Source: Amblyomma americanum (taxonomy: Eukaryota; Arthropoda; Arachnida; Ixodida; Ixodidae). From it: a DNA stretch of 64,000 nt. A program made the translations under genes and the position numbers. A model generated the notes under the pieces. It was not told the DNA's origin. It saw only the letters and a list, made by a program, of their open reading frames with translations, and searched no databases. Every line of letters begins with the position of its first letter. Positions within the stretch are counted from its first letter, which is position 1. Below are positions 41,585-51,929 of the stretch, in pieces. The DNA lies in contig NC_135505.1 of assembly GCF_052857255.1 (NCBI RefSeq), positions 58,443,149 to 58,507,148 on the forward strand, read 5' to 3'.

Positions 41585-44100
41585 TTACAGCCTCAACCAA
41601 CATTTTCTGAAGAGCAGGTAGCTGAAGAGCAGCTGTCGGTGCAAGCTTTCAACAATGCCGTTCGCGGAGGGATGATACGCTGTGGTGCGAACATGGCACA
41701 CGCCAAGCAGAGATGGCAGGGTGCGAAACAAGGCGCACTCAAATTGGCGGCCACGATCCGTCGTCACTACAGTGAGGCAGCCGAAACGGGAAATCCATCC
41801 ACTGACAAAAGTGGACGCCATTGTAGACGCCGCGATATAGGGCAGCGGAAAGGTTTTGGGCCTCCGTGTCGAGCGGTGAACACACGCAGTAGGTATCAGA
41901 AACCTCGTGATGGAGGAAGAGGGCAAACGATGTCTTGTACATGGTCGGAACGACAGCCGAGTGGCCGGAAAGGGTGGTGAGGCGACCGCGTGTGGCGCGT
42001 TGTTTTGGCACGATGACATCGCAAGCACTCACGATCCCAGCGACGCACATCTCGGTTGACGTTCGGCCACACGAGCCTAGACGTCAAGAGTAGCTGCGTA
42101 GCACGAATGCCGGGATGGCATGCGTCGTGCAGCTGTTAGGAGACATGACAGCGTAGGTACAAAAGGCCGTTGATAACCACTGAAAGCGTGCCACCTGATG
42201 CTGTCCGAGCATAATGGCAGGGGCATTGACGACAAGGTCAGAGAGCCAGGGTTGGCCTGGAGGGCTTGAAGCTCCCTGTCTAACGCCTTAGCGGCAGCCA
42301 GCGCTGCGAAGTCAAGCGCGCCTGATGAAAAGAGCAGCGACACAGGAAAGCGCATCGGCTGCACTGTTCACGGTTCCTTCGATGTGTCTTATGTCCACCG
42401 TAAAATCACAAATAAAACTCCAGTGCCGTATCTGTCGTGCTGCGTATGAGCTTTGATTGACACGAAAAGCAAAAGTTAAGGGCTTGTGGTCCGTGAGCAC
42501 ACAAAAAGCGGCAACTTCCAAGATGTGACGAAAGTGTCAAATGGCCAGATAGATAGCTAGCAACTCACTGCGGAAAGTACTGTATCGCGGTTCTGCGGGC
42601 TTCAGCTTCTGGGAGTAGAAACCCAGCGTGCACCAGCAGTCGTCCTGAAGCTGTTGCAGGACGGCGCCTACAGCTGCATCAGAGGCGTCGGTGATGAGAC
42701 GCAACGGGGCGTCGGCCAGCGGGTGCATGAGCAGAGTAGCGTCGGCAAAGGTGTCCTTGGAGGCTTGGAAGGTTGTTTCGGCACTGACGTCCACTCGAGA
42801 GGAGTGTGAGGACTATGCAGTGATTTTAAGAGATAAGTGAGGGGCAGGGTATTGCGGGCAATGCTGGGCAAGAAACATCGGTGGAAGTTCAGGAGGTCGA
42901 GGAACTCTCGAAGCTTGCGAAGCCACTTGAGGCGAGGAAAGTCGCGGACGGCGCACACCTTGCTATCTAAAGGGCGAATTCAGCGCGCTGTGACGTGACG
43001 GCCAATGATCTCGATGGCATAGACGCCAAAAACGCACTTTTCCCGATTGATGACGAGACCGTGCTCTTCGAGGCGCGAGCAAACAGGCGCAGGTGTTCAG
43101 CGTGTTCTTCTGACGAGGAACTGGAGACCAGCAGATCATCGAGATACGCGAACACAAAACGCATGCCACGAGTGACCTCGATGATGTGGCGTTGAGATGT
43201 CTGTCAGTGTTTCGCAGACCAAAGGGCATACGGACGCACTCGAAGAGGCCAAGCAGTGTTTCAATTCCAGTCTCAGTGATGTCTGCAGGCTCCACCAGGA
43301 TCTGATGATAGGCATTAACCAGGTCAATCTTGTTAAATATGGTCATGGTATGCAGGTCGGCCGCGAAGTCATGAACATGAGGGAGAGGATATCGATCCGG
43401 GACAGTGCGCGTGTTGAGGGCACAATAGTCGCCACAGGGGCGGCAGTCGCCGGGGTCACGTTTTGCACCATATGCAGCGCCGAAGACCAACTGCTGGACG
43501 ACGGCCGAATGATGCCCAATTGCAGCAAATAGTCGAATTCGCGGCGGGCAGTCATGAAGCGGTCGGCAGGAAGGCGGCGCGATCGGAACAAAAATGGAGG
43601 GCCCGTACTAGCTTTGTAATGCGTGAAGGTGTGGCGGACAGGATGGTCAAGGTTGCTGGGCCGCGTGATGGCAGGAACATCGGCCAGCACCGCAGCAAAG
43701 GCGGTCGACGGCAGCTACGGAGCGGCTTGGAAAATGGGGCTGGCTACCGACGCCGTTCACAGAGAAGTAAGTCGTTTGGTCCACCAGTCGACGAGATCGC
43801 AGGTTAACAGCCAGGCCGAAAGCGGGGAAAAAGTCCGCTTCTTGGATGGCGAACCACACATCCGCGTTAATGAAAATCCAGTGGAATGTGCGGCGTAAAA
43901 CGAAATCGAGGTGACTGAGCCCTGCCCGTAGGTAACAATCTGAGAGGTGTTGAACGCCTGCAAAGGCACTCCTAGCACAGCGCGTCGCCGATCGAGGCGG
44001 GAGCCAGGCACGACGCTAACCTGTGCATCGGTATCCACAAAGAAGCGGAAGCCCGAGGTCCTGTCGGTGACGTATAGTAGGCGGCTGGATGTCGAGCCAA
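41585..44100 (-). pseudogene. Gypsy pol remnants: protease, RT, RNase H, integrase
   Basis: Protease: FRFFVDTDAQVSVVPGS, codons for VDTD at 44027-44038; the usual active-site triad is DTG, so Gly is replaced by Asp. RT: RPCGDYCALNTRTVPDRYPL, FNKIDLVNAYHQILV, RMPFGLRNT, and YLDD at 43135-43146. RNase H: LRLITDASDAAVGAVLQQL and LTDHKPLTFAF (near 42690 and 42490). Integrase: RECLRCHRAKTTRH (zinc-binding Cys pair, near 42030), LTVVTTDRGRQFEC and TTAYHPSANGIVESLHRQL (catalytic Asp and Glu regions, near 41750 and 41650). The frames do not join. Function if intact: polyprotein processing, cDNA synthesis and integration. Confidence 0.8.
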
Positions 44101-44978
44101 AATCACCGGCTGCCATCCGTGACTCGCCGGCGCGTTTCCCGACCATAGGCAAGCCTGGCGGCACTGTCGTGAAGCGGCGCCAATCTTGCGGTGGTACCAT
44201 ATGAACCTGTCACGAGCCGCGCTCGATCGATGACTGGAACTGAAACGATGGCGCAACCGTTGGTGAAAGGAACGCTGGTAGCGACGAGGAATTGACGCTC
44301 GCACTTCGGCAACAGTGCTGGTGAGGTGGTCGATTTCAGCCTCGAGGATTGACTGCAGGTCGTCGAGAGTGGACGATGCGTCGGAAGGAATCGCAGCCAC
44401 AGAACGCGGGCCAGAGTAGTCCGAGACATGGTCAGCGAACTCCATGAGCTTATTCAAGCTAGCATCACCTGCTGCAGACAGGACGGCCATGAGGCCCTGA
44501 GGCAGGCGCTGAAGGAGAAGCTCACGGAGTAGCGGGCTGTTGACGTCCTGTGGGCGGTCGCCGAGCAGCTGTCGCATACGATGGAGAAGCTGAGATGGTC
44601 GACGGTCGCCAGGGTCCTCAGTGCTGAGCAACTGCTGCGGACGGCTGCGCTCCGAGATGGCCTCCTGGGCCAGGACCGTAGTCTTCAATTGATCAATTGA
44701 TTATACGGGGAGCAAAGGTCAGTCGTCTTGAAAACGTCGTCAAACTCATCCATTGCCTAAGGTGAGAGAATCGACACGACATGGAGGTACTTCAGGTGTT
44801 GTGAAGGAATGCGCCGAAGATCGAACGCAGCCTCCACTTGCGCGAACCATAATGCATGATTCTGAGCTCAAAATGACGGCAGCTGAGCGTGAACGCTGGT
44901 GATGTCCTCCGCAGCCTGTGTATGAGCCGGGACATGGGGCCTGGGCGCAGCAGCCGTGGCGGCGTTATCCTCGTCCAT
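44100..44978 (-). pseudogene. Gypsy gag remnant
   Basis: ATG at 44978 (MDEDNAATAAAPRP) opens gag just after the primer site. Stops follow near 44878 and 44760; the main frame (about 44688-44200) has RSRPQQLLSTEDPGDRRPS and QLLHRMRQLLGDRP, then MAVLSAAGDASLNKLMEFAD. Near its end a WYHRKIGAASRQCRQAC stretch resembles the cysteine/histidine nucleic-acid-binding motif of this gag family, with the first Cys lost. Function if intact: forms the particle and packages RNA. Confidence 0.7.
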
Positions 44979-44997
44979 CACGTCCGGGTCACCAAAC
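44979..44997 (-). promoter_or_regulatory. primer binding site and spacer of the Gypsy element
   Basis: Minus strand: one spacer base or so after the LTR end, then TGGTGACCCGGACGTGA, which starts with TGG as expected for pairing to a tRNA 3' CCA end. The tRNA isotype was not determined. Confidence 0.7.
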
Positions 44998-45178
44998 TGT
45001 AGGGGGACAGAGACTTAGCTCCCTAAAAATTAACGGGGCGCGACGCGGACGACGCGAACAGGCAGGAAACCAGGAATCAACTGCCTTCATTCTACTCCGC
45101 ACGTGGCCACACATAGCCAGCGCAGGTGCATGCCACGAGCCGAAGCGGCGCAGCACTGCTGATGATAGTGCCGCTACA
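44998..45178 (-). repeat. 5' LTR of the Gypsy element (181 bp)
   Basis: On the minus strand it starts TGTAGCGGC and ends CCCCCTACA, so the termini TGTAG/CTACA are inverted repeats of five bases. A degenerate AATGAA replaces the poly(A) signal in AGAATGAAGG. The inner border is set by the primer binding site. There is no second copy in the window, so the length cannot be confirmed by LTR-LTR comparison. Confidence 0.65.
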
Positions 45179-46292
45179 CACGCGTGTGTTTGTGTGTCAT
45201 CAAAGGGAATCTCCCCTCTCAAAGCAAGGGCCAGTGAGGAACCTAACCGCTCTCCAAAGAACATGTGTGCAAAAAGTATCCGATTCTTTCCGACAGAGTT
45301 CAGTTCTCTTGCCCTTCTCCCCTTTTTTAAATGTTTGGCAAACCTGTCAACCTGCCGCTCGGTGTATTTTTGACATTATCGCAAAATTGACACATGAGAC
45401 GCTTTCGCCGCTCATGATGTCTATCGCTGGTCCTAATCTGTTCTCACGGGTGAATTGTTTCTATACTGTCAGGGCAAGTTACCATAACCAATAGCAGCGA
45501 TGGATTTAATAGCATGAAGCTCAAGAGGTTTTTATTGCACCCTAATCAGCATGCCTGTCTTGCAAAAATTTGTTTTTTATCATATATTCGTTATGTGAAT
45601 GCGCAAAAAAAGGTCCAAATATGTATCAAAGGAAAGACCATGAGAATTCAGAAAGGGAAGCGGAAACGCCGAACACTTTGTGCACCGAATATGCTACTTT
45701 TTTTAAGCGGCTACAAAGGATTGTCATCATTTTTAAGCTGCGTAGAAGATACAGGAGTACCGGGAAGCGTAGAACAAATTTGTGGGTGTACTACGCACAA
45801 GTCCATGCTACAGTTAAATTGAACAGCACTTCTCCCTGAAATCTATCGTCATGTGAGCATTGTTGCTCATTTGGTCCTTCAAAATTATTTTCCACACAGA
45901 TTTCCCAGGAAGTTCATGAACAATCTTTGACTTTCTATTGAAAAAATTATTGTTGAAAGGATGAAATTTTATAGCGCTGATTACCAGAAGTGGATGTGCC
46001 CTAATAGCAATTTTACAAATCGTTTAGAATTTTCCGAAATGTTGAGAAGTAGGAGGGATCAGGGATGACGCTATAATTGTCTCCTCCTATAGAAAGACGA
46101 ACGGAAAGGCATGGAGTTTAAATAGGCGACGCCCGGTATACTACCCTACTCATGTGAAAGGGAACGGAGGGAGAGGAAATGGAGATCACTTTTCCACGTG
46201 TCCGCTGGCGATTACTTAAAGGGTACACAGGGCACACATCGATATTTCACAACCTTGCACTCAGTCCTGAGTCCTTAAAGAACTTGAAAAGT
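45179..46292. other. no recognisable gene
   Basis: Two overlapping frames of 102 and 89 codons (45514-45839) show no motif. The sequence is otherwise featureless to me. Confidence 0.4.
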
Positions 46293-46690
46293 GCCTTCAC
46301 AGTGTCGTAACCTAGCGCCGTGGCAGAGCAACCAGCACTACCTGCTCAATGTCGGCCCCCGGGCAGTGCACACGCAGCGGAAGCCGCCTCTGCCACAGGA
46401 CTTACAGCCTGGGCATCTGTGGAAAAATATGGTGTCCTTTGGAACCGCAGGCTGCTTTCTTGTACCGCCAGCGACTTGCGTATGGCACGCTGCAGAAGTC
46501 CTCGTCGATGTCTTCACGCACGTTACGAAGCCATAATGGGTCGTAACCGAGCGCCGTACGCACAGCAACCAGCACTACATTCTGAATGTCAGCCCCCGGG
46601 CAGTGGACGCCTAGCAGGGGAGGCCTCGGCCACAATTCCACGAAGCATGTGATCCCATACACAGTAGGGACCCTTAGCAAGATTCAGTGT
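46293..46690 (-). pseudogene. paralogue C of the unrecognised gene family (fragment, internally duplicated)
   Basis: Minus strand from 46680: a frame of 92 codons with LLGVHCPGADIQNVVLVAVR, TALGYDPLWLRNVREDIDED matching the LLGVxY to ALGY part of A and B, and a frameshift after EDF. It ends PQMPRL and a stop, followed by a second, partial copy of LRVHCPGADIEQVVLVAL. The nucleotide form is a tandem partial duplication: GAGCAACCAGCACTACCTGC at 46326 and ACAGCAACCAGCACTACATT at 46561. The first two thirds of the gene are missing. Function unknown. Confidence 0.6.
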
Positions 46691-48165
46691 TTTAAGAAGC
46701 TCACGAAAATGCGCTGATTCACTTGTCACGTGATTCTGCAGATGTGATATAAATATGAAATTACTTATCGCAAGAGAAGCAACGGCGCCAAAAAATTAAA
46801 AAAACTTGCACTGTAAAGTGCTATGAATACGTTTCATGAATTTTTCACAATAATTTCAAGACTGAAGTGCGCCTGTATAACTGGCTGTTTTCGAGTTGTG
46901 AGCATATCAGGTTAGATATTGCGCTGCTACTGTATCAAAATAGTGGGCCTGGCAGGAAAGTGATCTAATCGCGCGCTCTTTCTTTATTGTCTAGACTCAA
47001 ACAGCATGCGGTTGAATAAGTTGCGTGCTTGCACGGCGACCGCTAGCCGTTGTGGCGGCCATTCTACTTTCGCTGAGTCAGCCGCCTCAGTGACTGCATA
47101 AGGCAATGAGCATGTCCCAGCTTCTTCGTACAGTAACTAAGAGGAAGCGCGTTGGGTCACGGCCAGGACGCTGGGCGGGGGAAGCAGCCACGATATTGCA
47201 ATGATGAGTAAAATGCCAAAATTAAAACGGTTATAAACACAGCTCTGAAGCTTGGATATTCACATTGCGACAGGAAGGTGAGGGGCGGGGGGATATCGGG
47301 ATGGAAATGGGTGCAAGGCTGTCGATTCTCATGAAGTCCCCAGTGCGGCTCACGTTCGCATTCTTTGTATGTCTGAGAGGACAAGACAATATTTTCCTCT
47401 CTTTTCTTGCTCTCTTAAGATTTGCTTGTTTGTGTGGGTTTACCGCCGTGGAAACGGCGTTCTACGCCGGCACAAATTGATCGTTCAATCATATTTTGGA
47501 AAAAAATCCATTTCTTGTGTATTCTACCCGGTGCTGGTAATGCTATTTTGCATGCCTTTCTCTGCCGCACTAGTGCATAGAAGTTCGAATTAATTCACTC
47601 ATTAATTCATTCACTGCTGTTGCTGTTGGTCACATACCATCAAGTAGGCCAACTCGTATATTTTGACAAAAGATGATATTTATATTTTTCATAAAAACTG
47701 GTGTGACACAGAACAAGAGAGGAAGGCAGTAAAACACTGCGTAACATAATCCCTGCGCACTCGTACTTTATGTTCCGAGCAGTCTTAGAAAGGTTGCAAC
47801 CGTAACAGAACGACGAACAGGAGGAGCAGATTTTCAACCTAACCCCTCTACAAAATAAACTGCTTTGTGGCTATGTCGTCGATATTATTTCTGCGTTTAG
47901 GTGCATTGAGGAAGTTAAAGACTCATCGGCTCATTCCAGTGCACATAACTAGTTCATTCTAAATGTGTAATGAACGCATATAGCTTTTCGAAACTGGCTT
48001 AAAGTGGCAAAAGACCAATACACTTCATGAGGTATGGGATAGACGTATCCGCCATACTGTCTCTTGAGGTCGCACGCGTGTCTTCGGGGTACGTTGTAAA
48101 AATTCCGCATGCTAGGGTCATGTCGTGGGAAGAAAACTTACTCAGTGCACTAACCGACAAACCAA
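46691..48165 (-). repeat. upstream flank of paralogue C, shared with A
   Basis: Matches 15840-17740 in the same orientation and order (see that entry). The lack of the A-specific insertion at 16610-17040 makes C the shorter version. Confidence 0.6.
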
Positions 48166-48539
48166 CTCCCTACAACTTCTCTACTTTCAGATCGCGCCCT
48201 CGCTCCCTGGACGTCTGACCTGATCGATTGTTCAAGAGAAAGCCTCAGCTGCTCTGTGTTTTCTCTGTTGGGACGACGGAGAGAGGTTACACCTTGTGGT
48301 TCATCTTTCGATGGGGACCGACCACTCATGCGCTCCTTGTTATGCGCGCTATGATCCCGCACGTCACCTTTTGAGATAACCATCCGTGCCGTTGCTTATA
48401 GGCCGGAGGACACTTGCAAGTCCCTGACGTCTACCGCAGGAAGCTCAGTCTGCTCCCTACAGTATTTGCCACCGCTTTGCATTCCCGAGATAAATAGCAA
48501 TCTGGACGCTGCGGCTGTGATCAAAACAGGCCTAATTCA
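48166..48539. other. no recognisable gene
   Basis: Nothing recognised. Confidence 0.35.
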
Positions 48540-48690
48540 AAGGATTCCCGTGTGCTATGGGATGCCAGTGGACGTCAAAGATCGCCGGGTTGTCGAAAAT
48601 ATTCCGGAGGCCTCCACTACGGCCACCTCTTCTTTCACTCCCTCCTTTATCTCTTCCCCTATGACGCGAAGTGGTTGAGGCGACCACCGA
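48540..48690 (+). mobile_element. SINE body, second tick SINE family (truncated, diverged)
   Basis: GTGTGCTATGGGATGCCAGTGGACGTC, then GGAGGCCTCCACTACGGCCACC and CCCTCCTTTATCTCTTCCCC match the body at 25585-25795. The head and the last part are absent. Confidence 0.65.
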
Positions 48691-48765
48691 GAAGCGACAG
48701 TTACTGTGTATTTTATTTCTTAAGAAAGGAATTGTGAAAAGTTACGCTAACATACCTCGCTACAA

Positions 48766-48856
48766 AATGAAAGGCGACAAAGAGGAGTGGTACCCATGCT
48801 CTGGCGACTTCCGCATTCACATTGAACCAGATACGCCGCCTGTCACGGTGGTGTAG
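48766..48856 (+). pseudogene. possible Gypsy RT remnant
   Basis: The plus strand reads KGDKEEWYPCSGDFRIHIEP then DTPPVTV and a stop, similar to the KKGD-EWRPCGDFR-LN-PD motif at the start of Gypsy RT, with one inserted residue. It is short, so the match could be chance. Confidence 0.35.
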
Positions 48857-49844
48857 AAACGAAGCGAATTGTTTGCGTGCACAGAAGAGAAAAGGAAGCA
48901 GATTGTGCCCACACAGTCATGACAGAAGCCCCTTTCTACGTTTCTAAATGCTTCTCAAATCCTTGCACGTTGATGCACAAAAATATCCGCGTCCGTTGCG
49001 CATTGCTGCGTATTGGTCTTACGAGAGCTAAAAAGAGATCTGATGGTGTTCCGATGATGGCGCTCTTGAGCGCAGCAAATGCCTAGGGATAGCAGAGCTC
49101 TGTAATCGCTAGACGCAGAGAGCTGCGGCACGTTGCCGGCGCACATACAGTTGTTCTCAGTCACACATAACGAGTTAATTCGACGTATAGACGGCCCCAC
49201 ACAAGCGCTCAAAATAATTCGGCTGCTCCAGCACCACGTTCCGCTAGAACCACTGTACACTGTCTGTTGCACACCGTTCATTAGTGGCCGAATGCACAGT
49301 CACAGATATAGCTCGTATGCAGAGGCAGGGCTGCGCCCATTCGTGACCACAGGCGCGTAAGCGCCCCCCGTCGATTTAGGTTTTCGAAACAGAGTATATT
49401 TCTGACTCGAACGACGGCCCGTGCCCACAAAGCCAGCAGTCAGTTGCCTGCAGATTGCTCGTCAACACTTCGCAGCAGCGTGGGGCGTGTTCATTGGACG
49501 TGCACCTATATATTCTAGGAATAAACTCAACCCTGGGCCGGCAGTATATGATTCAACCAGCGGACACACGTCAAGAGGGCCATCAGGACCTGCAGCCTCC
49601 AAAAAACTCCCCTCCTTCTTTTGGAGGACCCGGAACTCTATTATAACGTAAGTTTTGGGCGCATTAGCGGTGCCATGCAAGACCACGCATCAGCCTTTAC
49701 ATCCTTTTAGCCTAATTCAAAACATGACATCCGAATTTATAAAATTCTCTCCTTAAGTGTAAAAGATTTCACAGCCGCCGGAAGCACGTTGAAGTAATTG
49801 ATATGGCAAAGAGCCCGATGCGATATTTTAAGCAACCTGTCACA
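48857..49844. other. no recognisable gene
   Basis: A 108-codon minus frame (49281-48955) has no recognisable motif. Nothing else seen. Confidence 0.4.
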
Positions 49845-50487
49845 GTGCCTTAGCGTTTAAGGCGCTTGGCTACTGATCCGGCTGAGATACTGTTTACTGC
49901 CACCAAGGTGCAACGACTGAGAAGAACACTTAGAGACATTTTCTTAAATGAAAACTAAATACCATGCTGTGCTGATAATTTCGTTCGCCTTCACTCCGGA
50001 TCTTTACCTTCACTGTGATGACTGTTTTTCATAACACCACGCTACTGATCCAACTTATTGTTTCTTATGTACCTGTATTTTTGTGTTTTTCATGCCCTTT
50101 CATATCATGCAGTATTGATGTTTCTTTTGCTTTGTAATTATTGTGCTTATGTTATGTTGTTTCCGCCGCAGCCAAAGGGGGCGCGGCCCCGTCAGGCATG
50201 TTCTATTGCCTTTTGTCGCGTCCCCCAAGGCATTTCTGTAACGGAATGTCTTCAATAAAGAAAGAAAGAAAACAAAACTCAAAAACGCCCGTGTGCTGTG
50301 TGATGTGAGTGCATGTTAAAGGTCTCCAGGTGTTCCAAAATAATTACGGAGCCCTCCACTACGACATGCCTTTCTCTCTTTCATCTTTTACTCCCACCTT
50401 CATCTCACCTGTCGGCGCGGTTCGGGTGTTTATCGAAATGTGAGACAATTACTGCGCCATTTGCTTTCATCAAAAACTAATATTCGA
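49845..50487 (+). mobile_element. SINE of the second family, apparently split by a LINE 3' end
   Basis: A head-like stretch, TTAGCGTTTAAGGCGCTTGG then CTACTGATCCGG, lies at 49850-49885, and the body (GCCCGTGTGCTGTGTGATGT, GAGCCCTCCACTACG, ATGTGAGACAATTACTGCGCC) at 50288-50460. Between them lies a LINE 3' end (50040-50275). The B box region is lost, so the assignment of the head is an inference. Confidence 0.55.
50040..50275 (+). mobile_element. LINE 3' end with AATAAAGAAAG tail
   Basis: Pyrimidine-rich leader, then CCGCAGCCAAAGGGGGCGCG, CCTTTTGTCGCGTCCCCCAAGG and a terminal TTCAATAAAGAAAGAAAGAAA. The hairpin-forming GCG-rich part and an AAAG tail are typical of tick LINE 3' ends as I know them. 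No coding sequence is retained, so the clade is not determined. Confidence 0.6.
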
Positions 50488-50614
50488 TTTCATGCCTTCA
50501 GGAAACAAATTCTGCGACACTCTTATTTATTAGTATTCAAATGCAGCTTTAATCTGGACGGTTTCCTATTTGTCGCTACTCACTCGGGTGGCGTGTGAAT
50601 TTTCCAGCCAGTTT
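50488..50614. other. spacer
   Basis: Nothing recognised. Confidence 0.3.
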
Positions 50615-50866
50615 TCTGTGAGGGAAAATAACTTTATTGCCAAAACATCATCCTGGATCGCTTCCACCGGAAGAGCGGAGGCCGAACACGCTATTTGACG
50701 TTGACTAAAAGGCTCTTACAACCGTTGTGGTCCGGCGTTTAAGAGATGTGATGACCTGCCTGAATGATAGCCATTGGGCATGCTCAATCTCTGGAAGGGA
50801 AATACATGGTATGTCGTATACTACGCGCGATATCATGGACTATGCTCAACGACGTATTGCTTAATG
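50615..50866 (+). mobile_element. L1/Tx1-like LINE RT fragment, copy 1
   Basis: About 250 bp that repeat at 52085-52340 with few differences (by eye above 90 percent identity), for example CCAGCCAGTTTTCTGTGAGGG and GGCATGCTCAATCTCTGGAAGGG. It corresponds to the RT part CSISGREIH to RDIM in copy 2. Stops are present. Confidence 0.7.
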
Positions 50867-51929
50867 CACGATCACCACCTAGAACGGGTATAGACGGGTA
50901 CTTACATCCCATTGCTTCTATTCGCCTATGAGGTTGAGAATTTTTAAATTTTAAGCGCTGGTGAATGAAAGCTTGAGTCATTATTTTCATCGTGGATTAT
51001 ACATTTATTACCTTGATGGCCGTATTGTGATTTTCGTGAGCAATTTTAATTGTGTATTAGACGCCTCTACTGATGCGCAAGGCCAAGGAAGGGATCGTTC
51101 AGCCTGGAGCGGTCATGTATTGTGGCGTCTTGTCCTGCAGTTTTCGCTTGAAGATGCGCACGAGCTCATGCATTGTTCGCGGCTTTGCCGGACATTGCTT
51201 GGAGGCTCCTCGGCAAAAGAAGCCTCACCACGTGTATGCGCCTCAGTCGCCTCCTGCATACGTTCCGGGTGCGGATGTTGTGAACTTGCCCTCAACAGCG
51301 GTTTATATGCATACAGGCTGTGCCCCTGTTATTCTCACGCTCTCGATTCCAGACTGCGGTAAATAGAGCGCCTCGTGTTTGGCTGCGCGTGTACGGGAAT
51401 ACTCGCCTTCTCTCTGCGGCCTGTCGCGTGCTCCGCGCTCTTCGCTCTCTGCCACGGTGGGATCTGCTGGAAGAAATCTGGCACATGCATTGTTCTGTAG
51501 AGACCCGTGGACTCCGCCGTAATGTGTCTGAGTTTATTGTGAAGACGGCTGCGAAGCTTTGAATTATACAGTGAGCAGATTGGCATAGCCTTATGATGAG
51601 TGCAAGGTTTGACGGGCTGCACACTTGGATCCAGCGTCCCCTGGGTGCCTCGTCGCTTTTTGGAGCGGCTTGAGGTTGTAGGCATGGGCCAGGGGCACAG
51701 CCTGAGGTGCTGCGCTTTTCACAGCACTGCTATATTAAAAAAAGGGGCCATTACGGACAACCGCCTTCCGCGGCCCTCACGTTCGCAATTGCTTGAGCTT
51801 TCTTCCTGATTTTAAAACCATGGCGCGTTCAGACACCACAGTAGATGTAGAGGGTGCCGTGACGCATCCAATGATGGCTGGTTTGCCGGCGGTGATCCCA
51901 GAGGTAGGCGAAGCACTCTGCACTATTCC
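50867..51929. other. unassigned; may include LINE C-terminal sequence
   Basis: Frames at 51073-51366 (97 codons) and 51320-51562 (80 codons, with LPRWDLLEEIW and SEFIVKTAAKL) might be C-terminal parts of the L1/Tx1-like LINE, since they lie between its two RT copies, but I cannot show a match. Confidence 0.25.

Larger units (their letters stand above)
41585..45178 (-). mobile_element. Ty3/Gypsy LTR retrotransposon, 3'-truncated and decayed
   Basis: Order on the minus strand: 5' LTR (45178-44998), primer binding site, gag from 44978, protease near 44030, RT, RNase H, and integrase to about 41585. PR-RT-RH-IN is the Ty3/Gypsy order; the gag with RPSQLLHRMRQLLGD resembles Mag-lineage elements. 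The integrase breaks off after HRQL, and no second LTR is present below 41585. Every domain has frameshifts or stops. Confidence 0.85.

Noticed and set aside
41000..41585. 3' LTR of the Gypsy element
   Set aside because: No stretch here resembles 44998-45178; the element stops in integrase and a LINE RT fragment follows.
43463..43898. Plus-strand frames of 91-114 codons opposite the Gypsy pol region
   Set aside because: They are complements of the recognised minus-strand RT and protease frames.
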